Source of the DNA: a virus
Virus record (IMG/VR): IMGVR_UViG_3300044956_001055
Coordinates: 1-48,517 of that record
Length of the DNA stretch: 48,517 nt
Reading direction: 5' to 3' (one strand)
Positions 1 through 8,184 of this stretch are shown here, piece after piece. The notes beneath the pieces are model-generated. The model was not told the origin of the DNA. It ran no database searches and saw nothing but the letters and a program-made list of their open reading frames with translations. Within the stretch, counting starts at the first letter, position 1. The number at the start of each line of letters is the position of its first letter. Made by a program: the position numbers and the translations under genes.

Positions 1-1
1 T

Positions 2-550
2 AATGGAACAAATGGAGTACCTCCTGTAATTTTGGGCACTGTTCCTGAGGGAGCAAAGCCAGAAGCTCAGACTTTAAAAAATGTATCAGAGGGAACAAAC
101 GCGAGCGCAGTAATCAGTGGTCTACCTAAGGCTGATACTGGGGAGAAAGCTTTAGATAATCCGGCAACTAACAATATGCTTGGTCAGCTTACTCCTAACG
201 CGAACGTAGGATATGTTTTTCAAACTAATGTTGTTACTCCTCCAGCCGCCGGTGTTACTACAACAGGTGGCAACATAATAGCAGACAGAGCCCCTATGCC
301 AACTAAATCAGAGCTTGGCGAAGGAAGAGAAATAAATCAAAACTTTAACCCTGCGTTCGGACTTGCTGGTCTTGGAGGAGGAGACCCACCAGCAAATGAA
401 AGTATTACTGGGGGCAGCAGCGGAAAAATAGAATTTATTTTTTCTCCACAAATTGATCCAAATAATTTAGGGACCATTGTTGTACCAGGTCAGCAAACTC
501 ATATACCAGAGGGCACTTTAATACTAATTTTCTCAGAAGAGGGCGGGTGA
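2..550 (+). CDS. Unknown low-complexity protein, C-terminal part (5' truncated)
   Basis: The reading frame is open to the left edge of the window, so the true start is outside; the TTG at 32 is only an internal codon. The visible part is rich in Gly, Pro, Asn, Thr and Ala, with no recognisable catalytic motif or membrane segment, which resembles the linker-rich ends of phage fibre or decoration proteins. It ends in a short beta-rich segment (GTLILIFSEE) that is repeated just downstream in another frame (546-599), so the natural C-terminus may lie at 599. Its place upstream of the glycan cassette does not reveal its role. Function not recognised. Confidence 0.6.
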   Translation, partial: NGTNGVPPVILGTVPEGAKPEAQTLKNVSEGTNASAVISGLPKADTGEKALDNPATNNMLGQLTPNANVGYVFQTNVVTPPAAGVTTTGGNIIADRAPMPTKSELGEGREINQNFNPAFGLAGLGGGDPPANESITGGSSGKIEFIFSPQIDPNNLGTIVVPGQQTHIPEGTLILIFSEEGG

Positions 551-596
551 AACTGATATATCAGACGGCGTTTTAATACTAATTTTTGAAGAAGAG
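509..596 (+). repeat. Near-direct 33-nt tandem repeat, second copy out of frame
   Basis: Copy 1 is at 509-541 and copy 2 at 564-596. They share an exact 14-nt core (tttaatactaattt) and encode GTLILIFSEE and GVLILIFEEE. Copy 2 is in the +1 frame relative to the upstream gene, past its TGA stop at 548-550, and ends at a TAA at 597-599. Confidence 0.75.
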
Positions 597-612
597 TAAG
601 TTTTCATATAAT
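586..612 (+). promoter_or_regulatory. Possible promoter for the glycan cassette
   Basis: A perfect TATAAT lies at 607-612, with a poor TTGAAG 15 nt upstream (586-591). The start codon of the next gene is at 625, so any transcript would have only a few leader bases. The -35 box and spacing are weaker than at the other promoters in this window. Confidence 0.35.
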
Positions 613-624
613 ATATTTATATAG

Positions 625-1590
625 ATGAATATTTTTTGGCCAGATATACATAAAAATCTTACTAGAAATATAGCCAAAGCCCTCTCTTTACTTGGGCATA
701 ATCTTATTTTACCTAGCGCCCAGTATTTACCATCAAATTTTCCACCAAAGCAATTCAATCAATGGATTTGGAATACTTCGTGGACCCAAGAAAAAGCAAA
801 TTTAGAATTTCAGACAAATAATATTAAAGTTTTAAGTAAAGAAGAAATTATTGATCTTAAACCAGATATAATATTTATTACCAGCTTTGAAACTCAATTT
901 GAAATACTTAATGGAATATGGCCATATGTTAAAGATAGCAGCAAACTAGCTTGCTATAGCGGTAATGATTATTGGGACGGAGCCTATCCTTTTTATATTA
1001 TTAAAAATTATCTTTGCGCAGATTATACAGGTTTTCTTTTAGCAAATAAATATAAAATAAATCACCTCTGCTATAAACCTTGGGTGGACTACGATAGATG
1101 CACTTTTAATGGGCCAACTGATGGTAATATAGTAGGTATTTATATTTCAGAATATGAAAAGAATTTTAATCAAGAATACAATATGAGTCGCGAGCTTCAA
1201 AAATTGACCCCATATATAGATTATCATTATCATACTAATAGTTCCCAAGAAGAATTAACCAAAACATTAAAATCAAGCATAGCTACTCAGCACATTAAAC
1301 ACCTTGAAGGTTACGGTATAGCAGTAATTGAAAGTATGGCTTGTGGCAAGCCAGTATTTATGCATCGTAGAATGGCTCAAAATAAAAGTCTTATGCAGTG
1401 GAGCATAGAAAATGTTACTGCGTTATTCTTTGAAAGCGAATATGAATATATAGCCAAACTAAAAGCATTATACGAAAGCAAAGATTATAGATATTTTCTT
1501 CAAAATACCACCGCAAATATTATAAGACAAATAATTGACAATCAAAGAGAAACAGAAAAACTTGGACATTTTCTTAATAATCTAGTATAA
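625..1590 (+). CDS. GT-B glycosyltransferase, GT4-like
   Basis: This 321-residue protein has the C-terminal hallmark of family GT4 retaining glycosyltransferases: an E-x7-E motif (E228 GYGIAVI E236) followed by SMACGKPVF, the part that binds the nucleotide of the sugar donor. The N-terminal half begins with the usual beta strand (NIFWPDIHKN) of a Rossmann-like acceptor domain. No membrane segment is evident, so it should act in the cytoplasm. It opens a run of glycan genes. Donor and acceptor cannot be told from sequence. The ATG at 625 lies shortly after a TATAAT box and has no clear Shine-Dalgarno sequence. Confidence 0.75.
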   Translation: MNIFWPDIHKNLTRNIAKALSLLGHNLILPSAQYLPSNFPPKQFNQWIWNTSWTQEKANLEFQTNNIKVLSKEEIIDLKPDIIFITSFETQFEILNGIWPYVKDSSKLACYSGNDYWDGAYPFYIIKNYLCADYTGFLLANKYKINHLCYKPWVDYDRCTFNGPTDGNIVGIYISEYEKNFNQEYNMSRELQKLTPYIDYHYHTNSSQEELTKTLKSSIATQHIKHLEGYGIAVIESMACGKPVFMHRRMAQNKSLMQWSIENVTALFFESEYEYIAKLKALYESKDYRYFLQNTTANIIRQIIDNQRETEKLGHFLNNLV

Positions 1591-1591
1591 T
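1563..1591 (+). promoter_or_regulatory. Sigma70-like promoter, leaderless arrangement
   Basis: TGGACA (1563-1568), 17-nt spacer, TATAAT (1586-1591), inside the end of the preceding gene. The GTG start codon at 1599 lies 7 nt after the -10 box, so transcription would start at or next to the start codon. Confidence 0.55.
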
Positions 1592-1598
1592 TTTTATA

Positions 1599-2432
1599 GT
1601 GAAAATTTGGCTCTGCGGAATTACTCAAAACGAAAAGCAGAATATTGATGATATGACAAAAGATATATATCAATATTTTGATGGCTTAATCTTTGTAGAC
1701 GGTGGATCAACAGATGGTACACTAGACATATTAAACGCAAGAAAAGGCCAAGGAAAGATCATAAACAGAGAATGGTCAAATGACCATGATCTCCAAATGA
1801 ATGGTTTTTTAAGGTCTAATATTATACAAAATGGAGATTGGTTTATAATAAGAGATAGTTGCGAAAGATTAAATATAGACTGGGTTAAGAATTTGCGTAA
1901 TTTTATAGAGAATTTCTTAGACAAAAATAAAATAAATAGTTGCGTTGATAGACAAAAAGCTTTTCTTGTTAAATATTTTGATGATATGATATTTCAAGGT
2001 AGCCCGCATTGGGGATTACAAGGTATGAGGCCAGGATACATTGATCTCTACGAATACTATGGAAAAAATCAACAACTATTTGCTTGGGAGGAGAGACCAT
2101 CTCAAAGAAAGCATTATATTGATAGTGATATGAAGTATTACTTTGTTTATGGAAGATCTAATCATTGCGTTCTTCATTATTATGATAATGGTAGAACTTC
2201 AGAAAGATATCAACAACAAGAAAGTATAAGACAGCAATTTAGAGCATATTGTGAAGGTCTTCGGATAGAATTCAAATTAGAATCATTGATTAATTACTGG
2301 AAAAATAACTCAATCAATCAAATTATGAAAGAATTTATTAATAACGAAAGATTAATAAGAAGATTTTATAGATTAAATATACTTAACGAAAGCGTAGAAT
2401 CTATAGATAAAAATGAAGAATGGAGAATATAA
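1599..2432 (+). CDS. GT-A glycosyltransferase, GT2-like
   Basis: The 277-residue protein starts like family 2 glycosyltransferases, with a first strand (KIWLCGITQNEKQNI) and then FVDGGSTDGT, the classic GT2 nucleotide-binding loop. The position of the metal-binding DxD motif holds RDSCERL instead, so the metal ligand is atypical. It is probably a cytoplasmic inverting transferase. The start is a GTG at 1599, 7 nt downstream of a TATAAT box and without a Shine-Dalgarno site. It overlaps or abuts the methyltransferase gene that follows. The sugar cannot be assigned. Confidence 0.7.
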   Translation: MKIWLCGITQNEKQNIDDMTKDIYQYFDGLIFVDGGSTDGTLDILNARKGQGKIINREWSNDHDLQMNGFLRSNIIQNGDWFIIRDSCERLNIDWVKNLRNFIENFLDKNKINSCVDRQKAFLVKYFDDMIFQGSPHWGLQGMRPGYIDLYEYYGKNQQLFAWEERPSQRKHYIDSDMKYYFVYGRSNHCVLHYYDNGRTSERYQQQESIRQQFRAYCEGLRIEFKLESLINYWKNNSINQIMKEFINNERLIRRFYRLNILNESVESIDKNEEWRI

Positions 2433-2434
2433 AA

Positions 2435-2803
2435 ATGCAGCATTTTTACGAAAATATACAAGGATGGTTTGATTATCCAGATTTATATAAATATTATATT
2501 AATAACGCCAAAGATAATTTTAAATCAATAGAAATTGGAGTTTATAAAGGCAGAAGTACAGCCTTTATGGGTGTAGAAATTATTAATAGTAATAAAAAAT
2601 TAACTCATTATGCCCTAGATCATTTTTATGGTAATAATGAACATAGAGAAGAAGGCAATCCTAACTATACTCCAGAAGCAATTGATGGTACATTATGTAA
2701 TCTTTTTTTAAAAAATATAGAACCAGTAAAAGATGTTATTGTACCGATAAACAAAGATTCAAGAGAAGCACATAAAGATTTTGAAAATAATTTTTTGATT
2801 TAA
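2435..2803 (+). CDS. SAM-dependent methyltransferase, N-terminal part (frameshifted)
   Basis: This encodes the first two thirds of a class I methyltransferase of the Methyltransf_24 type: the SAM-binding motif I is SIEIGVYKGRST. The frame stops at 2803, just where the next conserved strand is due. The rest (DLIFIDGHHGYEE onward) continues in another frame to 2994. The break lies at a run of six T (about 2792-2797); one extra T restores a single protein of about 187 residues. The ATG at 2435 is preferred over 2420 because GGAG at 2422-2425 lies 9 nt before it. Such enzymes often methylate sugars in glycan clusters. Either an assembly error or a genuine mutation. Confidence 0.65.
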   Translation: MQHFYENIQGWFDYPDLYKYYINNAKDNFKSIEIGVYKGRSTAFMGVEIINSNKKLTHYALDHFYGNNEHREEGNPNYTPEAIDGTLCNLFLKNIEPVKDVIVPINKDSREAHKDFENNFLI

Positions 2804-2994
2804 TATTCATAGATGGACATCATGGATACGAAGAATGTTTGACAGATATGAAATTATGGTATCCTAAATTAAAGAAGAATGGAATTTTTGCTGGACATGA
2901 TCTATGGACAGAATCTGTTCAAAGGGCAGTTTATGAATTTCTAAATCGAGATTTTACAAATTTTTCTGGATGCTGGTTTCATATTAAAAAATAA
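2804..2994 (+). pseudogene. Methyltransferase C-terminal part, displaced frame
   Basis: In the frame beginning near 2798 the sequence reads DLIFIDGHHGYEE, then an alternating helix/strand region with GIFAGHDLW, up to a TAA at 2992-2994. FIDGHHGYE is a recognised motif of Methyltransf_24 enzymes and has no start codon of its own. The next gene starts with ATG immediately after the stop, as expected if this is the true 3' end of the methyltransferase gene. Confidence 0.7.
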
Positions 2995-3894
2995 ATGAAA
3001 ATAGCAGATTGCTTTATGTATTTCAATGAAAAAGATATCGCATATCTTAGAATTAAAGAATTATATGATGCTGTAGATTACTTTATAATTAATGAAGCAA
3101 CAAAGACTCACCAAGGACAGAATAAAGAATTATTTTTTTGGAAAGACGAAAGACTTAAAGAATTTAAAAATAAAATAATTTATTCTCCAATAGAACTAGA
3201 TGGAAGATTTGACGCTTTAATGCCAAAATTTTTTCCAGATGCAAAAATTGGTGCAAAAGAGCACGAACAAAGAATAAGACTTTTAGAACAAATTGAACCT
3301 CTAAATTTAGATAATTTAGATACAGTAATGATTTCAGATTGTGATGAAATTCCCAATAAAAATATTTTTCAAGAAATGATAAAATATCCAATTGTTGCAT
3401 TAAATCAAATGTTTTTTGTTCATTATATTGATGTTTATACAAATAAGAATGTTACAGGAACTGTAGCTTGTAAATATGAAGGATTAAAATATTTAAATAC
3501 TTTATGTTTTGGCATGGGACTTCAACTACTAAGAAGAGATAAAGATTTTATGCCAAGAATAGAAAACGGTGGATGGCATTACTCTTATATGGGAGGACCT
3601 AAAACGATGAGCGAAAAAGTTGTTTCTATTTACGACGGTAATCCAGATTCTCAATGGAAAACAGAAGAAGCAGCTCAACAATTAATTGATGAAAGCATTA
3701 AAAATAGGCAAAGTCCATTTTCTCAAGAACCAATTGCTATATTAGATTTTAAATATGCAACATTTGCTGATTTAAACTTTATAACAGCAAAGCAAGGCGG
3801 CTGGCAAAAAGTATCCGCTAGATGTCAAATACATCCTAAAGTATTAGAATTAGATTTTAATGGAGATTTTGAAAATTTGAGGTATAAAAAATGA
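2995..3894 (+). CDS. Glycosyltransferase family 17-like protein
   Basis: The 299-residue protein matches the GT17 pattern (family of beta-1,4-mannosyl-glycoprotein GlcNAc transferases): N-terminal DCFMYFNEKD, then FIINEATKTHQG, the metal-site motif ISDCDEIP, and a late GGWHYSYMGG. The length is normal for bacterial and viral members. It is probably cytoplasmic and adds a hexosamine or related sugar to a growing glycan. The ATG directly follows the stop of the methyltransferase frame, and the gene overlaps the next one by 4 nt, so translation is probably coupled. Confidence 0.8.
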   Translation: MKIADCFMYFNEKDIAYLRIKELYDAVDYFIINEATKTHQGQNKELFFWKDERLKEFKNKIIYSPIELDGRFDALMPKFFPDAKIGAKEHEQRIRLLEQIEPLNLDNLDTVMISDCDEIPNKNIFQEMIKYPIVALNQMFFVHYIDVYTNKNVTGTVACKYEGLKYLNTLCFGMGLQLLRRDKDFMPRIENGGWHYSYMGGPKTMSEKVVSIYDGNPDSQWKTEEAAQQLIDESIKNRQSPFSQEPIAILDFKYATFADLNFITAKQGGWQKVSARCQIHPKVLELDFNGDFENLRYKK

Positions 3895-4769
3895 AAGATA
3901 CGGATTTTATATTAGCCTACGAACAAAATCCACAAATATATGATTATATTTATCAAAATGGAATTTTTTATAAAAATAATACAAATAAAAGACAATATCA
4001 TTTTCCAGAAATAGACTTAGCGAAAAATAAATTAAATGCAGTAAATGAAGATATAAATGATAATTCTATAATATATTTCTGCATGAATGAATTTGAAAAT
4101 TTATTAAATATTTTAGGGAAAAATTTAAATAAAAAGTATGTATTACTTGCAGATGGAGGAGATGGAAATGTTGAAAATTTAAAAGTATCAGATAATATTT
4201 TGCACGTATATTGTCCAAACCTACCATTTTATAACAACAAGTATAGTCCATTTCCAAGAGGAATTTTAAAAAATAATTATTTAAGAGGAACACAAAATAT
4301 TGAAAATTTTAATAGATCAAAAATTATATATTGTAATTTTACAATATATTCTTATTCTAATCACAGAATAAATGATTTTAATTATTGGTATAATTTATCA
4401 TTATCAAATAATTATATAACCATAAAAAAAACTAATCATTCAGATGATCAATCTTATTGGAAAGATCTATACGAACATAAATTTAATATCTGTTCTTCTC
4501 CAGCATCAGATACGGATAAAAATCAAAATAGAGATACTTATAGACTTTGGGAAACCTTAGTAGCTGGATGTATTCCAATAATCAAAAGAAGTAAAATGGC
4601 AGAATTTTTTTATAGTTTAAATTTACCAATATTAATTGTTGATAACTGGGAAGAAGCTTCATTAGATTATTTAAATAAAATTTTAGAAGCATTCTTTAAT
4701 AAATCTTTAGAAGCGACAAAAGAACAATATTGGATAAATAAATTAAGAGGACATTTCAAATATGAGTAA
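3891..4769 (+). CDS. Exostosin-like glycosyltransferase
   Basis: A 292-residue protein whose C-terminal half carries FNICSSPASDTDKN followed by RLWETLVAGCIPII, the arrangement of GT-B enzymes of the exostosin/GT47 group and related bacterial transferases (short conserved stretch, an Arg/Trp/Glu segment, then GCIP). The N-terminal half is diverged. ATGA overlap with the previous gene and 8-nt overlap with the next indicate one operon. Family assignment is tentative; a GT-B fold is the safer statement. Confidence 0.55.
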   Translation: MKDTDFILAYEQNPQIYDYIYQNGIFYKNNTNKRQYHFPEIDLAKNKLNAVNEDINDNSIIYFCMNEFENLLNILGKNLNKKYVLLADGGDGNVENLKVSDNILHVYCPNLPFYNNKYSPFPRGILKNNYLRGTQNIENFNRSKIIYCNFTIYSYSNHRINDFNYWYNLSLSNNYITIKKTNHSDDQSYWKDLYEHKFNICSSPASDTDKNQNRDTYRLWETLVAGCIPIIKRSKMAEFFYSLNLPILIVDNWEEASLDYLNKILEAFFNKSLEATKEQYWINKLRGHFKYE

Positions 4770-5466
4770 TCCATTTGATTTTTTTCAAGAAATTTATTGT
4801 ATAAATTTAGCTTATCGCACAGATAAGTGGAAGACGTGCTTAGAGCAATTTGAAAAAATAGGTATACATAATAGAGTAGAAAGGCTCGAAGCAATAAAAT
4901 TTGAAGGATCACATCCATATGTAAATATTCGTTCAGCTGGATGTTTTGCTTCTCATAGAGCAGCCATTAATTTAATCAAAAAACGCAACTTAAATAATGC
5001 TTTAATTTTTGAGGACGATGTTGAATTTATAAACGATGTAAATAAACATTTATCACTATCATTAGAAGAATTAAAAAAAGAAAATTCATGGGATATATTT
5101 TATTTAGGGATGCATGTTGGAGAAAAAATGGACAACAATAGGCCAAATCAAATTCCACTAGAAAGAGTTAATCAAAATTTATTAAAAGTAAATGTCGCTT
5201 TATGCGCTCACGCTCAAGCTTATAGTAAAGAAGCTGCCGAAATTATTAGTTCAAATATTCCAGCAGGACAAGAAATCATACCTTGGCTTCAAAGAAATGA
5301 AAGCGTAGATGGATGGTTAATGAGAAATATCCTACCAAGAGGAAAATCATTTTCTACAAATGAAATATTAGCTACTCAAGCAGAATCTTTTTCAGATAAT
5401 AATCTTGTAATGACTAGATTAGATAAATATTTTGTAGAAGCTTTTTATAAATATAGACCAATATGA
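4762..5466 (+). CDS. Glycosyltransferase family 25 (LOS/LPS-type)
   Basis: The 234-residue protein shows the GT25 signature in order: IYCINLAYRTDKW near the N-terminus, GCFASHRAAI near residue 60, and ALIFEDDVEF near residue 90, where the acidic residues bind the metal. GT25 enzymes are typically galactosyl- or glucosyltransferases of lipooligosaccharide or collagen-type acceptors. No membrane segment is seen. It overlaps both neighbours by a few nt within the glycan operon. The sugar is unknown. Confidence 0.85.
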   Translation: MSNPFDFFQEIYCINLAYRTDKWKTCLEQFEKIGIHNRVERLEAIKFEGSHPYVNIRSAGCFASHRAAINLIKKRNLNNALIFEDDVEFINDVNKHLSLSLEELKKENSWDIFYLGMHVGEKMDNNRPNQIPLERVNQNLLKVNVALCAHAQAYSKEAAEIISSNIPAGQEIIPWLQRNESVDGWLMRNILPRGKSFSTNEILATQAESFSDNNLVMTRLDKYFVEAFYKYRPI

Positions 5467-6275
5467 TTACTTTTTCTAAACTTGGTAATTTCGGCTCAAT
5501 TGGAAATCAACTTTTTCAATATTCCACATTATACTCTATTGGTAAATTAAATGGATATAGTATTAAAATTCCAAATACAGAAGAACATTTTTGTGAAGGC
5601 GCAAAAAGAATTCAGCATTATTTTTTAAATTGTTTCAAGAGTATATCTGCAGAAATTCTAAATGAACAAGATTTAAAATTAATAAAACATAAAGCTAATT
5701 GGAGATATCCAGCGCTCTTTAATCCAGAAGTATTAAAAATACCAGATTATACAGATTTAGAAGGTTATTTTCAATCATACAAATTTTTTGAAAATTGTAA
5801 AAATGACTTATTAGATCAATTTCAATTTAAAGATTCAATAATAGACGCAGTTTATAAAAAATATAACTTTGATTTTAGTAACCTTTCTTCAGTTCATTTA
5901 AGGTGTGGAGACTATATTGGCAGAGATAATCATCATCCAATAATGAATAAAAATTACTATCAAAAAGCTTTTGAACTAGTAAATGTTTCTAATTATTTAG
6001 TTTTTTCAGACACTATTGATTATGCAAAACAAATTTTTAATGAATTCAAAGATATTAACTTCACATATATAGAGAATAATCATGCATTTGAAGATATGTA
6101 TCTTATGTCTAGTTGTCAAAACAATATTTTGGCTAATAGTAGTTTCTCTTGGTGGTCAGCATATATAAATAAAAATAATAATAAAGTTGTTGCATCCTCC
6201 AATTGGTTTGGATCAGCTTATAATGGTCAATGGAAACTTGATGATCTTATACCTAAAGAATGGACTATCATATGA
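5463..6275 (+). CDS. Glycosyltransferase family 11 (alpha-1,2-fucosyltransferase type)
   Basis: The 270-residue protein carries GT11 motifs: GSIGNQLFQYS near the N-terminus (acceptor region), SVHLRCGDY in the middle (GDP-fucose binding HxRxGDY) and ANSSFSWWSAY near the C-terminus. The likely reaction is transfer of fucose from GDP-fucose in an alpha-1,2 linkage. A GDP-mannose 4,6-dehydratase gene 3 kb downstream provides the first step to this donor. The gene overlaps the previous one by ATGA and the next likewise. Confidence 0.85.
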   Translation: MITFSKLGNFGSIGNQLFQYSTLYSIGKLNGYSIKIPNTEEHFCEGAKRIQHYFLNCFKSISAEILNEQDLKLIKHKANWRYPALFNPEVLKIPDYTDLEGYFQSYKFFENCKNDLLDQFQFKDSIIDAVYKKYNFDFSNLSSVHLRCGDYIGRDNHHPIMNKNYYQKAFELVNVSNYLVFSDTIDYAKQIFNEFKDINFTYIENNHAFEDMYLMSSCQNNILANSSFSWWSAYINKNNNKVVASSNWFGSAYNGQWKLDDLIPKEWTII

Positions 6276-7114
6276 TCGAAGTTTCTCTAAGGGATACAAC
6301 CTTTTCCCATGTACCAGATGGCATAGGATTAGGAAATACAAAAATTAGTCAAATAAAATTTAATAGAAACTCAGAAGAATGGTTAGATATTTGTTTTTTT
6401 ACAGATGGAAATATAAAAAATAATGATATTTTAAAAAGCAAAAGTAAGATTAATATAGCTTGGATAATCGAACCGTTATCCATTAATCTAGAAACATACG
6501 AAAAAGCATATCAAAATATAGATAAATATGATTATATTTTAACTCATAATTTAAATTTAATAAATGTTGATAGTAAAAAATGTTTTTATTATCCGTTTGG
6601 AGGATGTTGGATCAAACCAGAAGATAGAAAAGTATATGATAAAACTAAAAATTTTTCTATTATTGCTTCTGCAAAAAACTGGACTGTAGGCCACAGATTA
6701 AGACATGAAATTATAAAAAGATTTAATCAAAAAATAGATCTAATATGTGGAGAAGGTTATAAACCAATTGATTCTAAATTAGAAGCATTAAAAGATTATC
6801 GTTATTCTTTTATAATTGAAAATGACGATAATGATACATATTTTTCAGAAAAACTTATTGATTCACTAACGACAGGAACAATACCAATATTTTGGGGTAG
6901 CAAAATTGATTCATTTTTTGATATGAACGGTATTATTCGTTTAGATAATTTAGATCAAATAGAAGATCTTTTTAAGAAATGTGATTCAATATTTTATCAA
7001 TCTAAAAAAGAAAGTATACTAAATAACTTTGAAATTGCAAATCAATTTGTATGTCCAGAAGATTGGATTTATCATAACTTTTTAACTATAATATCAAAAG
7101 GAAATGAAATATGA
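6272..7114 (+). CDS. Glycosyltransferase family 10-like (alpha-1,3-fucosyltransferase type)
   Basis: The C-terminal half holds the GT10 hallmark: LKDYRYSFIIEN, then YFSEKLIDSLTTGTIPIFWG, corresponding to the GDP-fucose binding region of alpha-1,3-fucosyltransferases. About 280 residues, slightly short for the family. I chose the ATG at 6272, which overlaps the upstream TGA as ATGA, over the in-frame ATG at 6260. With the GT11 gene just before and the dehydratase gene after, it fits a fucose-containing glycan. Acceptor unknown. Confidence 0.8.
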   Translation: MIEVSLRDTTFSHVPDGIGLGNTKISQIKFNRNSEEWLDICFFTDGNIKNNDILKSKSKINIAWIIEPLSINLETYEKAYQNIDKYDYILTHNLNLINVDSKKCFYYPFGGCWIKPEDRKVYDKTKNFSIIASAKNWTVGHRLRHEIIKRFNQKIDLICGEGYKPIDSKLEALKDYRYSFIIENDDNDTYFSEKLIDSLTTGTIPIFWGSKIDSFFDMNGIIRLDNLDQIEDLFKKCDSIFYQSKKESILNNFEIANQFVCPEDWIYHNFLTIISKGNEI

Positions 7115-7878
7115 ATCAAACAAGCATTAGTGATACTCAAAAGTATAAAAACGCATGCAAAATGGCAACGATAAGTGATTTTCATTTTGATTTTTTTAAA
7201 AAAGATCAAGCCTATACAGAGATATTAGAACACGTAAATCAAGAACAAGGTCAAATGTATAAAGAATATTTAGACATACATTTCTCTGATTATAAAACAA
7301 AGCTTGATAAATTTAAAGAAAATGATATATATGGTAGTCCAGCAGTTTTTAACTATGCTGATTTAGGATTAATATCCCCAACAACTTTAAGATATATTAA
7401 GGTATTATCAGATCTAAAAAATTTATATGGATCATTAGATAATTTTAATATTGTAGAAATTGGCGTTGGATATGGCGGTCAATGTAAAATTATAAATGAC
7501 TTCTTTAATATCAGTAAATATTATTTAATTGATTTAGATGAAGCTTCTAGTCTAGCAAATAAATACCTCAATAGATTGAATGTGAACAGCGCAGAGGTTA
7601 TACGTTTTCAAGATCTACCAAATATAAATCTTAATTTCGATTTGATAATTAGCAACTATGCATTTACAGAGATAGATAAAAATATACAAGACATATATAT
7701 TGAAAAAATATTAAGAAAATCTAAGCATGGTTATATAACATGTAATTTTATAAGTCATTTTTGTAATATAGATTCATATAGCCTCGAACAACTAGAATCA
7801 AAATTATTAGAATTTAATACAAAAAGAGCAGCAGAATATCCTTTGACTCATAAAGATAATTTAATTTTATATTGGTAA
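7111..7878 (+). CDS. Putative sugar O-methyltransferase
   Basis: The 255-residue protein has the pattern of the putative sugar O-methyltransferase family found in glycan clusters: SPTTLRYIKVLSDL, then the SAM-binding loop IVEIGVGYGGQCK at about residue 115-127, and a later LIISNYAFTEI strand. The likely role is capping or decorating a sugar hydroxyl with a methyl group from S-adenosylmethionine. It overlaps the previous gene by ATGA, and its stop codon directly touches the ATG of a broken glycosyltransferase. Confidence 0.75.
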   Translation: MNQTSISDTQKYKNACKMATISDFHFDFFKKDQAYTEILEHVNQEQGQMYKEYLDIHFSDYKTKLDKFKENDIYGSPAVFNYADLGLISPTTLRYIKVLSDLKNLYGSLDNFNIVEIGVGYGGQCKIINDFFNISKYYLIDLDEASSLANKYLNRLNVNSAEVIRFQDLPNINLNFDLIISNYAFTEIDKNIQDIYIEKILRKSKHGYITCNFISHFCNIDSYSLEQLESKLLEFNTKRAAEYPLTHKDNLILYW

Positions 7879-8147
7879 ATGATTCCAAAATTAATACATT
7901 TAATTTGGCTAGGAAATAATAAGCCAAAAATATTCGAAGAAACTTTAAAAATGTCGAGATTTACAGCGGCTCTACAATAGATACTTTAAAAAAGTTTATA
8001 TGTTTTAAAAGATTAATATTAAGTTTCGGGACATATAGCTGGTGGATGGGATTTTTAAGTAATGCCTCAAAAATATATATGAAAGATAAAATAGATAATG
8101 ATATAGATTTAGTGGTAAGAGATAACCCAAATTATATTATAATATAA
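7879..8147 (+). pseudogene. Chimeric remnant of two glycosyltransferases
   Basis: The first 33 codons (7879-7980) begin with IPKLIHLIWLGNNKPK, the standard N-terminus of GT32-type DXD sugar transferases, but stop early. In another frame, from about 7941 to the TAA at 8145-8147, the sequence reads VEIYSGSTIDTLKKF and LILSFGTYSWWMGFLSNAS, the C-terminal motif of a different transferase family. The middle and catalytic regions are absent, so this looks like a deletion junction between two former genes. It fills the gap before the dehydratase gene. Confidence 0.6.
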
Positions 8148-8149
8148 TA

Positions 8150-8178
8150 TTGATTTTTATTTAAATTAAGGATAATAT
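8150..8178 (+). promoter_or_regulatory. Sigma70-like promoter, leaderless arrangement
   Basis: TTGATT (8150-8155), 17-nt spacer, TAATAT (8173-8178); the ATG of the dehydratase gene is at 8185, 6 nt further on. An AAGGA at 8168-8172 is rather far from the ATG (12 nt) and would be outside such a transcript. Confidence 0.5.
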
Positions 8179-8184
8179 CATATT

